Below are positions 1 through 8,544 of a stretch of 64,000 nt of DNA, piece by piece. Every line of letters starts with the position of its first letter. Positions within the stretch are counted from its first letter, which is position 1. The DNA is from Saprospiraceae bacterium (lineage in GTDB: Bacteria > Bacteroidota > Bacteroidia > Chitinophagales > Saprospiraceae): the NCBI GenBank assembly GCA_020627535.1, contig JAHDGU010000008.1, positions 62,001 through 126,000 on the forward strand, read 5' to 3'. Made by a program: the position numbers and the translations under genes. The notes beneath the pieces are model-generated. The model was not told the DNA's origin and made no database searches. It was given only the letters and a program-made list of their open reading frames with translations.

Positions 1-447
1 GAGATTGCCAGTGAGCGCGAGGTCGATAGGATTATTTTGCTGTCAAGCATCAAATCTAGGGCGGAGATGCCATGGATCTTTCGCAATGCTCGCCGACTTG
101 GATTGACACATCTCTTCAATCGCGGATTGTCGCTGAGTACCTTCAGGTTTTGGGCTGTCAGGCATGGCTTTCGCCAAAATGAACAGCAAGAGCTCTTCCG
201 AAGTATGCTACAGAGACAGAGCAATCACTATCTGAAGTGGGCGCTCAAGTCTCTCGCTTGCTGGAGGGCTCCCAGTATTCCTGCGGGCACGGAGCTAATC
301 CAAATCCATGGTACAGACGATCTCACATTCCCTATCTCTAAAATCTCACATTGTCAGTACAAGATTCCTGATGGCACACACTTCATGGTCTACAATCTGG
401 CCGAGCACATTTCCACCATCTTGAACGAGTACCTAGAAGTTCATTAA
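1..447 (+). CDS. alpha/beta hydrolase, C-terminal part (5' end outside window)
   Basis: The frame is open from base 1, so this is the last 148 codons of a gene that starts outside the window; the ATG at 37 is probably internal. The end of an alpha/beta hydrolase fold is visible: cap helices rich in Arg and Trp, an acid loop (IHGTDDLTFPI) and a histidine loop (GTHFMV) give two residues of the usual Ser-Asp-His triad. The nucleophile elbow must lie upstream. Substrate cannot be told. It converges with the next gene, leaving 2 bp between stop codons. A copy of the dispersed hairpin motif at 166-180 encodes GFRQNE. Confidence 0.75.
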   Translation, partial: EIASEREVDRIILLSSIKSRAEMPWIFRNARRLGLTHLFNRGLSLSTFRFWAVRHGFRQNEQQELFRSMLQRQSNHYLKWALKSLACWRAPSIPAGTELIQIHGTDDLTFPISKISHCQYKIPDGTHFMVYNLAEHISTILNEYLEVH

Positions 448-449
448 GC

Positions 450-1334
450 TTAGTTCTGAAGTGCGAGTTTGTCAAGATCAGTAATGTCTCTTTGGCCGGG
501 CAAGATCCCTGAGTGAAGAAATTCTACGACTGTGGTGATGATACTTTCATCACGTAGCTTGTGACCAAGCCCCTTGGTGCTGAGTAGATGGGCGTCTGGC
601 AGTATTTCATTGAGCACTTCAGATGCTCTGTGCGGTGTGCTTTCGTCTCCTTGATCATGGATTAGCAGACTTGTACTCTGTAGATTTTGAGCAAATCTGT
701 CAATGCTAAAGTAGTCCACCACATTTCCCACATAAGCTGTAAAGTAATCTTCAAGGGACTTGATAGCGCGCTGATTGAGTCCTAGCGTCTTTTGGTAAAA
801 ATCAAAGAAAGATCTCACGTCCATCGGCGGTGCAAGCGAGACAAGCTGTCTCGGTTGGTGATTATTCTTGAAGAGATAGTAAAGGACAGAAAAACTGCCG
901 ATGGAGTGCCCCACGAAGGCGTCAAATTGCCCGACTTTACGCTCGATAGCGCGGATCGACTTCTCATAGAGCGGAACATTGCAGATGCGATTTCCAGAGT
1001 TGCCATGACCCGGTGCGTCAAATGCATAGACCGAGTAGCGCTTAAGATCTATCTTCTCGATGTAGCTCTTCCAGCGATAAGCATTGCTCTGCCATCCATG
1101 GACAAATAACACTTGTTCTTTTCCACTCCCCCAACGATATAGCCTGACAGGGATACGATCTACCGCGATCGTCTCTGAGTCTGCGGTGTCAAGGAAACTC
1201 TGTTGATCCGCCTTCAACTTGGCCTTGAAGGGATAGCAGAAAAATAAGAATCCCTGCTTTCCAGCAAGTTTCGGTGCCAAGAGTGAGAGGAAGTTGAGAT
1301 AAGCTCCAATGATTTTGGCGATGAATTTCTGCAT
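450..1334 (-). CDS. alpha/beta hydrolase controlled by TetR neighbour
   Basis: A 294-aa alpha/beta hydrolase. An oxyanion strand ends in FVHGW (about residues 77-81), the nucleophile elbow GHSIGS puts the catalytic Ser near 144, the acid is likely in HDQGDEST and the His in GLGHKL near the C terminus. The first 30 residues are hydrophobic (YLNFLSLLAPKL) and may act as a membrane anchor. It lies 47 bp downstream of the TetR gene on the same strand, and the gap holds a 16-bp operator (1350-1365) also present in front of tetR, so repression by that regulator is likely. An esterase or lipase role is inferred from the fold only. Confidence 0.85.
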   Translation of the reverse strand: MQKFIAKIIGAYLNFLSLLAPKLAGKQGFLFFCYPFKAKLKADQQSFLDTADSETIAVDRIPVRLYRWGSGKEQVLFVHGWQSNAYRWKSYIEKIDLKRYSVYAFDAPGHGNSGNRICNVPLYEKSIRAIERKVGQFDAFVGHSIGSFSVLYYLFKNNHQPRQLVSLAPPMDVRSFFDFYQKTLGLNQRAIKSLEDYFTAYVGNVVDYFSIDRFAQNLQSTSLLIHDQGDESTPHRASEVLNEILPDAHLLSTKGLGHKLRDESIITTVVEFLHSGILPGQRDITDLDKLALQN

Positions 1335-1349
1335 GATCCTGATATTTTG

Positions 1350-1365
1350 GATACCAATCGGTATC
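1350..1365. promoter_or_regulatory. TetR operator copy 1 (GATACC-N4-GGTATC)
   Basis: GATACCAATCGGTATC, a 6-bp inverted repeat with 4-bp spacer, lies between the tetR stop and the hydrolase start. The reverse complement of the same 16 bases occurs at 1984-1999 in the tetR promoter. Two identical sites flanking one TetR gene is the usual picture of an autoregulated local repressor. Confidence 0.7.
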
Positions 1366-1381
1366 TTTTAAAACAAATTTT

Positions 1382-1975
1382 TTAGATGACCGTGATTCTA
1401 TCGAGTTCAGCCTTGAGATAGCTCAAACTTGCATTGAGATGATCTGGGCTGTCTGTGACTTTGAGCATCATGACGCCGCCTTCCAGTGCATTGATCATGA
1501 AGGAGGCAATCATGTCTTTTTCGATGTCTGCTCGGATTTGCCCATGCTTGATCCCATTGTTGAGGATGCGAACGATGCTGCTATGAAACTCATCGAAGAT
1601 ATTGATGACCACAGCTTTGAGCGATGGATTGGTGTCATCAGCCTCAATGGCGGCATTCATCACAGGACATCCGTAGGCGAAGGGTGCTTTGATTGCATAT
1701 TGCTCAAAGTACTGAATCACAGCCTCCAGCTTCGCTCTGGCATTGCCCTTCTCTCTGATTCTTTGACTGATGCTGCCCATCATCTTGTGGCATAAGAAGA
1801 GCAGTGCTTCTTTCTCGAGCTCAGACTTGTCCTTGAAGTGCTTGTAGATCGCACCTTTGGTCAGGGGTAGCTCACTCGTGATATCGCTGATAGACGTCGC
1901 TTTGTAGCCCTGCTTATTGAAGAGTTGGCTAGCCGTCTTCAGGATACTGAGTCTCGTCTGGTCCGGATCTCTCAC
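1382..1975 (-). CDS. TetR/AcrR family transcriptional regulator
   Basis: Repressor with an N-terminal TetR helix-turn-helix (SISDITSELPLTKGAIYKHF) and an all-helical ligand-binding C-terminal domain. The frame is open to an ATG at 2032, but I place the start at the GTG at 1973-1975. The longer version would translate through the operator and promoter, and the GTG start gives the usual short TetR N terminus (MRDPDQTRLSILKTAS), 197 aa. The -7 box ends 4 nt before this GTG, so the mRNA would be leaderless. It probably represses itself and the hydrolase downstream. The ligand is unknown. Confidence 0.88.
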   Translation of the reverse strand: MRDPDQTRLSILKTASQLFNKQGYKATSISDITSELPLTKGAIYKHFKDKSELEKEALLFLCHKMMGSISQRIREKGNARAKLEAVIQYFEQYAIKAPFAYGCPVMNAAIEADDTNPSLKAVVINIFDEFHSSIVRILNNGIKHGQIRADIEKDMIASFMINALEGGVMMLKVTDSPDHLNASLSYLKAELDRITVI

Positions 1976-1979
1976 TGCA

Positions 1980-2010
1980 CAAAGATACCGATTGGTATCT
2001 ATATTGTCAA
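1980..2010 (-). promoter_or_regulatory. tetR promoter with embedded operator copy 2
   Basis: On the minus strand TTGACA (2010-2005) is followed, 20 bp after its TTG, by TATCTTTG (1987-1980), a full match to the Bacteroidota TAnnTTTG -7 element. The operator GATACC-N4-GGTATC (1984-1999) fills the space between the two elements, so bound repressor would block polymerase directly. Confidence 0.72.
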
Positions 2011-2070
2011 GACTCAACCCACAGTTAAGCATGAGGAATGGCCAATCATCATATATTAGCCCATCCTCTT

Positions 2071-3819
2071 ATGTCAAGTTATTTCAAATCAAAGCATCAA
2101 AATGTCCTTTGGATCTTCTGTTTCTCTCTTGTGACTCTAACCGGTCTGAGTGCTCAAATAAACCAAAGCCTTAAAGGCATGGAACTTCTCTTGGCCCAAA
2201 AGCTCAGCCTTCTTGAGAATGGAGATGTACTTGTCACTGGTCAAACAGGGCATTTTCCTAGTTATCCAGACTTTAGACCTTTTTTGGCTTGCTACTCACC
2301 TAGAGGAGAGCTGAGATGGCAGCAGATATACGGAACTGAATTTTTCGAGTATCAGGCAGTAAGTGAGCTGATTCAGGATAAGATTACCAAGGATATTCTT
2401 TTTTCTTTTAAGGGAGAAGGATGTGACTACGAGGGCTCACATTTCTTGGTTCGGACGGATTCGCTAGGTGATAGCTTAAAGATTCTGGACTTGTTTGGCT
2501 ATCCAATGGGTGTACAAGACTTTGTCCAGCTTCAAGACGGAACTTGGCTGGTTGTGGTGTGTGAATCCTACGAGTGGTTTGTCGCAGGATTTAACAATGA
2601 CTTTTCGGAGTTGCTCTATCTTACTGAGTCAGTAGAGGCCTGTTCTAGACAGTTGCAACTTACCCAAACTGAAGGTGACACGGTCTTCGCCCTTCTCGAT
2701 AGGTCAATCCGAATGATCTATCCTCGCTTTGGCGAAGCGATCTCAGTATCTGAGAGTGTAGAGATAGACTGGCATCGTGACCTAGGAATCTTGCTTCTTC
2801 AGGATGATAGATTAGAGACCTATACTTCCTCACTTGACTTTGTAAGAGCTGTGGATCTCAATGAATTTGGCAAGCTGACACATATGGATGCACGCGATTC
2901 CACCTTATACATCACTTCCTTCCATGTTGATAGCCCTATGGTCTATCACGTCCTGGATCTGGATCTCAATGTGCGGACATCACACAGCTTTCAAGATCCA
3001 TATCTTTTGATTAGAGACATGGCTGCCTTGGATGATAGCACTTTAATAAGCTGCGGCTATGAACGTAGGAAGCTTAATTCATTTCATCGGAGATCAGAAT
3101 TGGCTCGGGAGCCCGGACAAGTTGGAAGACAATCTTTCTTGCGCACTGATTGTGTTGGGCAAGCAAATCAATCTCCCGTGGATATTGGTCTGGATAGAGT
3201 TTTCAGCTATCAACTTGAAGTCGATGAATTCCAGTGCTTTGAACGCCCATGGACTAGCTTACAGTTGACTGATGTTGAGTTTCGCGTTGAAAATCTTGGG
3301 AGAGATACTATTAATTCTCTTTCGATAAACGTTGATTATAGGCCATGTGACATTTTCTGTTTGAGGTATCGCACAGCGAGGCGCAGATTCGAAAATCTCG
3401 GCATTGCGCCAGGACGCGATACAGTGCTTGTTGCATCACCGATGAATTTTGTCATGGAAGGAAGTCTTGATTCTGTGGAGATCTGCTTTTATCTGGATGA
3501 TCGAGGAGGATTGCTGGATGTAAACCATGAAAGCAACCAGATCTGCTCGCGCGAGATCTTGGTTTCAACACAAGAACTGCCTCTACCCGAGGCGCCACAA
3601 TTATTTCCCAATCCGGCGCAGACAGAAGTGTTCAGCACTTACAAGATATCAAATATCTCTTTTGAGATTTATGGAATACAAGGCGATCTGGTTGCACAGG
3701 GCTTAACAGAATCTGATGGCGCCATAAATATTGCCGCCCTACCATCTGGCCTCTATTTCGTTGTTCTTCATCATGAAAACGAAAGCAGCACACACAAACT
3801 AGTGATAGCTGGTAACTAG
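2071..3819 (+). CDS. secreted protein with type IX C-terminal sorting domain
   Basis: About 582 aa. I chose the ATG at 2071 because it gives a compact signal peptide (short charged start, hydrophobic run WIFCFSLVTLTGL, then SAQ); an in-frame ATG at 2038 is the alternative. The middle resembles repeated beta-propeller-like or quinoprotein-like strands (LLENGDVLVTG, LQDGTWLVVV) but no family is certain. Residues near 400-480 look like a CARDB-type beta-sandwich (VEFRVENLGRDTINSL). The last 75 residues are a T9SS type A sorting domain: LFPNPAQTE, then FEIYGIQGDLV, then LPSGLYFVVL and a final Lys-rich strand. The protein is expected to be exported by the Gld/Por system encoded at 44-50 kb and held on or released from the cell surface. 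Confidence 0.85.
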   Translation: MSSYFKSKHQNVLWIFCFSLVTLTGLSAQINQSLKGMELLLAQKLSLLENGDVLVTGQTGHFPSYPDFRPFLACYSPRGELRWQQIYGTEFFEYQAVSELIQDKITKDILFSFKGEGCDYEGSHFLVRTDSLGDSLKILDLFGYPMGVQDFVQLQDGTWLVVVCESYEWFVAGFNNDFSELLYLTESVEACSRQLQLTQTEGDTVFALLDRSIRMIYPRFGEAISVSESVEIDWHRDLGILLLQDDRLETYTSSLDFVRAVDLNEFGKLTHMDARDSTLYITSFHVDSPMVYHVLDLDLNVRTSHSFQDPYLLIRDMAALDDSTLISCGYERRKLNSFHRRSELAREPGQVGRQSFLRTDCVGQANQSPVDIGLDRVFSYQLEVDEFQCFERPWTSLQLTDVEFRVENLGRDTINSLSINVDYRPCDIFCLRYRTARRRFENLGIAPGRDTVLVASPMNFVMEGSLDSVEICFYLDDRGGLLDVNHESNQICSREILVSTQELPLPEAPQLFPNPAQTEVFSTYKISNISFEIYGIQGDLVAQGLTESDGAINIAALPSGLYFVVLHHENESSTHKLVIAGN

Positions 3820-3824
3820 CTCTC

Positions 3825-3841
3825 CATTTGGGCGAAAGCTC
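3825..3841 (+). repeat. dispersed GNRA-hairpin motif, intergenic copy
   Basis: CATTT, then GGGC-GAAA-GCTC (one G-T pair), just after the T9SS-substrate gene. The first arm also pairs with GCCCAAAT at 3850-3857, so two alternative foldings are possible. See the finding on the 24-copy family. Confidence 0.6.
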
Positions 3842-3935
3842 CCAACCCTGCCCAAATCTGCTGCACTGCATGCACTTCCATCCCAAAACCAAGGCTCTAC
3901 GTCGAGAAATCAGGCGGTTTCGGGCTGATTTGTCG

Positions 3936-3952
3936 AAATTTGCAGCAAATTT
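3936..3952. promoter_or_regulatory. 17-bp perfect palindrome before M16 operon
   Basis: AAATTTGC-A-GCAAATTT, an 8-bp perfect inverted repeat about one central base, ends 17 bp before the ATG of the first M16 gene. It is operator-like, but no regulator is visible nearby, so its role is unproven. Confidence 0.5.
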
Positions 3953-3969
3953 TAAAATCAAACTACACC

Positions 3970-5295
3970 ATGCAGAAGATTCTAAGCCTTTGCTTGCTAT
4001 CGCTCTGCTTCGTCGTCAGTCTGTTTGCTCAGCGCACACAGATCGAGTTCGAAGAATATGACTTGGACAATGGTCTTCATGTCATATTGCACCAGGACAA
4101 TAGCACGCCAGTCGTAGCCGTCAGCGTACTTTATCACGTTGGTTCCAAAAACGAAAATCCTGATCGCACAGGTTTTGCCCACTTTTTTGAGCATCTGCTC
4201 TTTGAGGGAAGTAAGAATATCGGTCGAGGAGAGTACACCAAGTATGTAGAAAATGCTGGCGGTACGCTCAATGCCAACACCTCTTGGGACCGCACCTTCT
4301 ACTTTGAAATTCTCCCATCCAATCAGCTTGAGCTTGGTCTATGGCTAGAGTCAGAGCGTATGCTACATGCGGTCGTCGACGACAAAGGAATTGAGACTCA
4401 GAGAGAGGTCGTCAAAGAAGAAAGACGTCAGCGTGTGGATAATCAGCCATACGGTTCTGTCCTAGAAGAGACGATGAAGCGCGCTTTCAAAGAGCATCCA
4501 TACAAATGGCCGATCATCGGATCTATGGATCACTTGGAGGCGGCCGTGGAGCAAGACTATGTAGACTTCTACAAGACTTTCTATGTGCCAAACAATGCCA
4601 CACTGAGCATCGCTGGAGATATAGATATGGCTGACGCCAAAAAATGGGTGGCAGAATACTTCGGACAGATCCCAAAAGGTACTGGCGTCATCCCTAGACC
4701 TAGCATCGTCGAGCCACCACTCACTGGTGAGATCAGAGATACTGTCTATGACAATATCCAGCTGCCAGCAGTGATCCATACCTATCGTATCCCTAAGCAG
4801 GGGACAGAGGATTTCTATGCTGTGAGTCTACTAGGTCAGCTGCTCAGTCAGGGTAACAGCTCTAGACTCTACCGCACGATGGTAGATGAGCAGCAGAAAG
4901 CTGTATTTGTCGGAACCTTTCCACTATCTATGGAAGATCCTGGTGCCAACATTGCTTTTGGTATTGCCAATATTGGAACACCACTAGAAGACCTAGAGGC
5001 TGCCATCGATATGGAGATGGAGAAAGTACGTAGTGAAGTGATTACTGATCGCGAGTATGACAAATTGCGCAATCAGTTGGAGAATGACTTCGCCAGCACA
5101 GCGGCTTCCATATCTCGGATCTCTGAGAATCTCGCCAACTACCACACCTATTTTGGAGATGCCAATCTGATCAATACAGAACTTGATCGCTATCTGGCAG
5201 TCACCAAAGAGGACATCATGCGTGTGGCACAGAAGTACTTCGTACCTGAAAACCGCGTCACACTTTACTATCTCCCCAAGCCCAACAAATCCTAA
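3970..5295 (+). CDS. M16 family zinc metalloprotease (active subunit)
   Basis: A 441-aa insulinase/pitrilysin-family peptidase. The start at 3970 gives a clean signal peptide (MQKILSLCLLSLCFVVSLFAQ), which the in-frame ATG at 3940 would bury. The inverted zinc motif HFFEH is at residues 71-75 (two His ligands, catalytic Glu74), and the third ligand Glu lies about 75 residues later in REVVKEERR. The second M16 lobe follows. About 440 residues is the single-unit size that works as a dimer with a second subunit. Its partner is the next gene, 12 bp downstream. The protein is likely periplasmic and degrades peptides. Confidence 0.93.
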   Translation: MQKILSLCLLSLCFVVSLFAQRTQIEFEEYDLDNGLHVILHQDNSTPVVAVSVLYHVGSKNENPDRTGFAHFFEHLLFEGSKNIGRGEYTKYVENAGGTLNANTSWDRTFYFEILPSNQLELGLWLESERMLHAVVDDKGIETQREVVKEERRQRVDNQPYGSVLEETMKRAFKEHPYKWPIIGSMDHLEAAVEQDYVDFYKTFYVPNNATLSIAGDIDMADAKKWVAEYFGQIPKGTGVIPRPSIVEPPLTGEIRDTVYDNIQLPAVIHTYRIPKQGTEDFYAVSLLGQLLSQGNSSRLYRTMVDEQQKAVFVGTFPLSMEDPGANIAFGIANIGTPLEDLEAAIDMEMEKVRSEVITDREYDKLRNQLENDFASTAASISRISENLANYHTYFGDANLINTELDRYLAVTKEDIMRVAQKYFVPENRVTLYYLPKPNKS

Positions 5296-5307
5296 TCTAA
5301 AGACACA

Positions 5308-7476
5308 ATGAAGATGAAAAATATATTTCTAGCATTTTTTGCTTTCGCTGTGCTCATCGCCTGTGATACGACCAACAAGGCGGTGGATACTGGCATGGAG
5401 AAGGCAGATGATAAGATGGCAGAGGTCAAAGAAGAGGTGATGGAAGAGACGAGCTTTCGCTCAAAAGCTCCAGCACCTGGACCCGCCAGAAGTATCAATC
5501 TCGGCGAGTACGAAACATTTAAACTTGACAATGGACTGCAAGTCATCGTCGTAGAAAACCACAAAGTGCCACGTGTATCTTGGCAGCTATCTCTCGATCG
5601 TGACCCGATCGTAGAAGGCAAGAGAGCGGGATATGTAAGTTTTGCAGGTGATATGATGAGCAAGGGAACCACCACCAAGTCAAAGGCTGAGATCGACGAT
5701 GCTGTAGACTTCATGGGTGCATCACTCAGCTCTAGTTCAACTGGCATGTTTGCCAGCTCTCTCACCAAGCACAAGGAATCTCTTCTCGAAATCATGACGG
5801 ATGTTCTTTACAATCCAGCTTTCCCAGAGGAAGAGCTCGAGAAGATCAGACGTCAGAGCCTGTCAGGCCTCGCACAGAGTAAAGAGAACCCAGATGCCAT
5901 CTCGGCAAATGTGACCAATGCACTTCGCTATGGCTTGGAGCATCCATATGGTGAGATGATGACAGAAGAGACAGTCAATTCCATTACGATTGACGATGTC
6001 AAGGAGTACTACAATACGTACTACAAGCCAAATATTGCTTACTTGGTAGTAGTAGGAGATATCGTGCCAGCAGATGCGAAGATGCTTGCAGAAAAGTACT
6101 TTGGATCTTGGGAGTCAGGCGATGTACCAGAACTCAGTTATGACTTTCCACAGCAACCAAGTAATGGTCCTGTCGTGGCTATGGTCAATCGTGATGGTGC
6201 CGTGCAGTCTGTGGTCAAAGTAACCAATGTCATCGACTACACACCAGACAGTCCAGATCGTATCAAAGCTCGTGTCATGAATGCCATCCTTGGTGGAGGT
6301 GTCTTCTCTGGAAGGCTCATGCAAAATCTGCGTGAGGACAAGGGATATACCTATGGTGCTCGTAGTCAGCTTGCTGATGATGATCTTGTAGGGTTCTTCA
6401 ATGCCGGTGCAGCAGTGAGAAATGAAGTCACAGACAGCTCTGTTCATGAGTTCCTCTATGAAGTCAACAAGATCAGGGATGAACCTGTCTCGGCAGACGA
6501 GCTATCTCTGGTCAAGAATGTACTAGCAGGAAGCTTTGCAAGATCACTGGAAAGTCCTCAGACCATCGCGCGTATGGCCCTCAATACGGTCAAGTACGGA
6601 TTGCCATCGGACTACTACCAAAACTATCTCAAGGATCTAGAAGCTGTCTCAATCGCTGATGTCCAAGCTATGGCACAGAAGTATATCAGACCTGAAAATA
6701 TGATCGTGACAGTCGTAGGAAGCAGGGATGATGTGGCAGAAAAGCTCGCAAGATTTTCCGGATCAGGCAAGGTCATGCACTATGACACCTATGCCAATGA
6801 GATCAAGATGGAGGACCAACAAGTCTCAAGTGATATCACAGCGGAGACGATCCATGAGGACTATTTCACTGCTCTAGGAGGAAGAGATAAGTTGGAGGCT
6901 GTAAAAAGCTATTCTACAGTCGCATCTGGGAATATGATGGGACAAAATATCACTATGACCATGAAGGTCATCAAGCCAAGCAAGGTCTACATGAAGATGG
7001 GATCTGATATGATGACATTTGTAGAGCAGAAGTACAATGGAGTACGCGCGGTGATGAGTGGTATGCAGACTGGTGGACAAGAGGTAGAGATCGAAGAAGA
7101 GGACATGGGGCAGATCAAGGAGATGGGCCAAATCTTTCCAGAACTGGGATATGCTGATAGAGGCATTGAGTCAGAGTTTATAGGCCTCGAATCAGAAGGC
7201 GGTGTGAACTACTACAAGATCAAGTATAATATGCCCAATGGAGTCACTGTTGTCAGCTACTTTGACCAAGAGACAAGTCTCAAGGCAAAGTCAGTCGTGA
7301 CATCTGAGCAAGGCTCTATGACCTTTGAGCAGAAAGACTATCAAGAGGTAGATGGAATCATGTTCCCATTCAAATCGGTCACGTCAGGTGGTGGCATTCC
7401 AGTACCAATGACCATGACAGTGGATGAGCTACTGGTCAATCCAGACATTCCAATGACCACTTTCTTGATTGAATAG
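5308..7476 (+). CDS. M16 family lipoprotein, non-catalytic partner subunit with extra C-terminal domain
   Basis: A 722-aa lipoprotein: MKMKNIFLAFFAFAVLIAC ends in a lipobox Cys. After a short acidic helix comes an M16 fold (about residues 55-480) that lacks the HxxEH zinc motif. It keeps the LREDKGYTYGARS segment, whose Arg/Tyr pair completes the active site of the zinc subunit in two-subunit M16 enzymes. Residues from about 505 form an extra domain (beta-rich, MTMKVIKPSKVYMKM, ending PVPMTMTVDELLVN) resembling the LolA/outer-membrane lipoprotein sorting fold. It is translated directly after the active subunit, so an envelope-bound heterodimer is the simplest reading. A hairpin-motif copy lies at 5451-5466. 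Confidence 0.9.
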   Translation: MKMKNIFLAFFAFAVLIACDTTNKAVDTGMEKADDKMAEVKEEVMEETSFRSKAPAPGPARSINLGEYETFKLDNGLQVIVVENHKVPRVSWQLSLDRDPIVEGKRAGYVSFAGDMMSKGTTTKSKAEIDDAVDFMGASLSSSSTGMFASSLTKHKESLLEIMTDVLYNPAFPEEELEKIRRQSLSGLAQSKENPDAISANVTNALRYGLEHPYGEMMTEETVNSITIDDVKEYYNTYYKPNIAYLVVVGDIVPADAKMLAEKYFGSWESGDVPELSYDFPQQPSNGPVVAMVNRDGAVQSVVKVTNVIDYTPDSPDRIKARVMNAILGGGVFSGRLMQNLREDKGYTYGARSQLADDDLVGFFNAGAAVRNEVTDSSVHEFLYEVNKIRDEPVSADELSLVKNVLAGSFARSLESPQTIARMALNTVKYGLPSDYYQNYLKDLEAVSIADVQAMAQKYIRPENMIVTVVGSRDDVAEKLARFSGSGKVMHYDTYANEIKMEDQQVSSDITAETIHEDYFTALGGRDKLEAVKSYSTVASGNMMGQNITMTMKVIKPSKVYMKMGSDMMTFVEQKYNGVRAVMSGMQTGGQEVEIEEEDMGQIKEMGQIFPELGYADRGIESEFIGLESEGGVNYYKIKYNMPNGVTVVSYFDQETSLKAKSVVTSEQGSMTFEQKDYQEVDGIMFPFKSVTSGGGIPVPMTMTVDELLVNPDIPMTTFLIE

Positions 7477-7499
7477 AAACAAGATTGTAAAAACAATAG

Positions 7500-7536
7500 A
7501 GAGGGGCATCGCACTGCGACTGTCCCTCTTTTTTTT
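7500..7536 (+). terminator. Rho-independent terminator after M16 operon
   Basis: AGAGGGGCA pairs with TGTCCCTCT (9 bp, one G-U) around a 12-nt loop and is followed by eight T. It follows the second M16 gene by 23 bp and lies before the GNAT start at 7556, which argues against longer versions of that gene starting at 7469. Confidence 0.85.
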
Positions 7537-7555
7537 ACAAGACCAACGCGAGCAT

Positions 7556-8392
7556 ATGAAGCGTCTGAGAAAATACGATTCTGCAAGTGACTTCCTCATG
7601 GCATGCGAACTCGTATTGGAAAGACACGAGTCTTGCAATAGCCTTATGCTGGGATTATGTCGCGAGGTGGACGGGAAAGATGATAATCTATATCTCGCTT
7701 TGTGGACTGGTGCCCGATTAAATTTTGCAGCAGTAAGGATCGATCAAAAAAATCTCATCATATGGGCAGAGTCGACCTTAGAGTCTCAGGATGTGGAAAT
7801 GATATGGAGAGAACTAGAGCATTCCTGCCCTGATCTTCCTGGGCTCATCGGGCCGACCCCTGTTCTTGATCAATTACTCGGAGGTAGGTCGTCCACCATA
7901 GCCATGGACCAGTATGTCTATGAGCTTCGTAAGCTAAAGCCTATCAAGCGGTTTCATGGCGTCATGATCAAAGCTCATCGAGAACATACAGAACTAGCTA
8001 CGAAGTGGATGCACCGATTCCTTCTAGAAGCCATGGAAGTGGATGATCCATATCAAGCTCGAAATACCATCATCTCCAAGATCGAGAAGGAGGAGCTCTA
8101 CTTCTTGCAGCGGGATGAGGAGATCGTGTCTATGGCATGTATGGCTCGACCGACTCGACATGGAATCAGCATCAACTATGTCTACACACCTGCTGAGATG
8201 CGGGGCCAAGGCTATGCCAAGTCACTGGTGTACCTGCTCTCTGTATGCTTGATGAGCGAGAAAGGCTATCAATTTGTGACCTTATTCGCAGTAAAAGCTA
8301 ATTCAGCGGCTAATCATCTATATCAGTCAATCGGCTACGAAATCGTCAATGAGTATCGTGAGCTGAAACTCGAGCTCAGTGATTTATTATAG
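7556..8392 (+). CDS. GNAT family N-acetyltransferase
   Basis: 278 aa from the ATG at 7556, chosen because upstream in-frame codons run through a terminator hairpin. The N-terminal half (to about 130) is a degenerate GNAT-like or family-specific domain. The C-terminal half is a clear GNAT fold: strand ISINYVYTP, then the acetyl-CoA pyrophosphate loop MRGQGYAKSL, then NSAANHLYQSIGYEIV, the Asn/Tyr segment of motif B. It transfers an acetyl group from acetyl-CoA to an unknown amine. It is a single gene with terminators on both sides. Confidence 0.88.
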   Translation: MKRLRKYDSASDFLMACELVLERHESCNSLMLGLCREVDGKDDNLYLALWTGARLNFAAVRIDQKNLIIWAESTLESQDVEMIWRELEHSCPDLPGLIGPTPVLDQLLGGRSSTIAMDQYVYELRKLKPIKRFHGVMIKAHREHTELATKWMHRFLLEAMEVDDPYQARNTIISKIEKEELYFLQRDEEIVSMACMARPTRHGISINYVYTPAEMRGQGYAKSLVYLLSVCLMSEKGYQFVTLFAVKANSAANHLYQSIGYEIVNEYRELKLELSDLL

Positions 8393-8467
8393 AATCTCTG
8401 ATATATGAGGTACTACACAGCGGTGAGTAGTGCTCCCAATTGCAAAGATTTGAGGCTATGCAAAAAC

Positions 8468-8503
8468 AAAAAAAGAGCCCAGCTTTAAGGAAAAGCTGAG
8501 CTC
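8468..8503 (-). terminator. Rho-independent terminator of the MscS-like gene
   Basis: Read on the minus strand: GAGCTCAGCTTT, loop TCCTT, AAAGCTGGGCTC (12-bp stem with one G-U), then a T-run (8474-8468). It lies 41 bp past the stop of the 8545-9726 gene. Confidence 0.85.
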
Positions 8504-8517
8504 TCATAGAATATGTT

Positions 8518-8534
8518 CATTTGCCCGAAAGGGC
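8518..8534 (+). repeat. dispersed GNRA-hairpin motif, intergenic copy
   Basis: CATTT then GCCC-GAAA-GGGC, between the stop of the MscS-like gene and its terminator. The stem is the base-swapped version of the common GGGC/GCCC stem. Confidence 0.6.
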
Positions 8535-8544
8535 GATTATACGC

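Noticed and set aside
3826-3857. Inverted repeat ATTTGGGC / GCCCAAAT as a terminator of the T9SS-substrate gene
   Set aside because: No T-run follows on either strand; the left arm is better explained as a copy of the dispersed hairpin motif.
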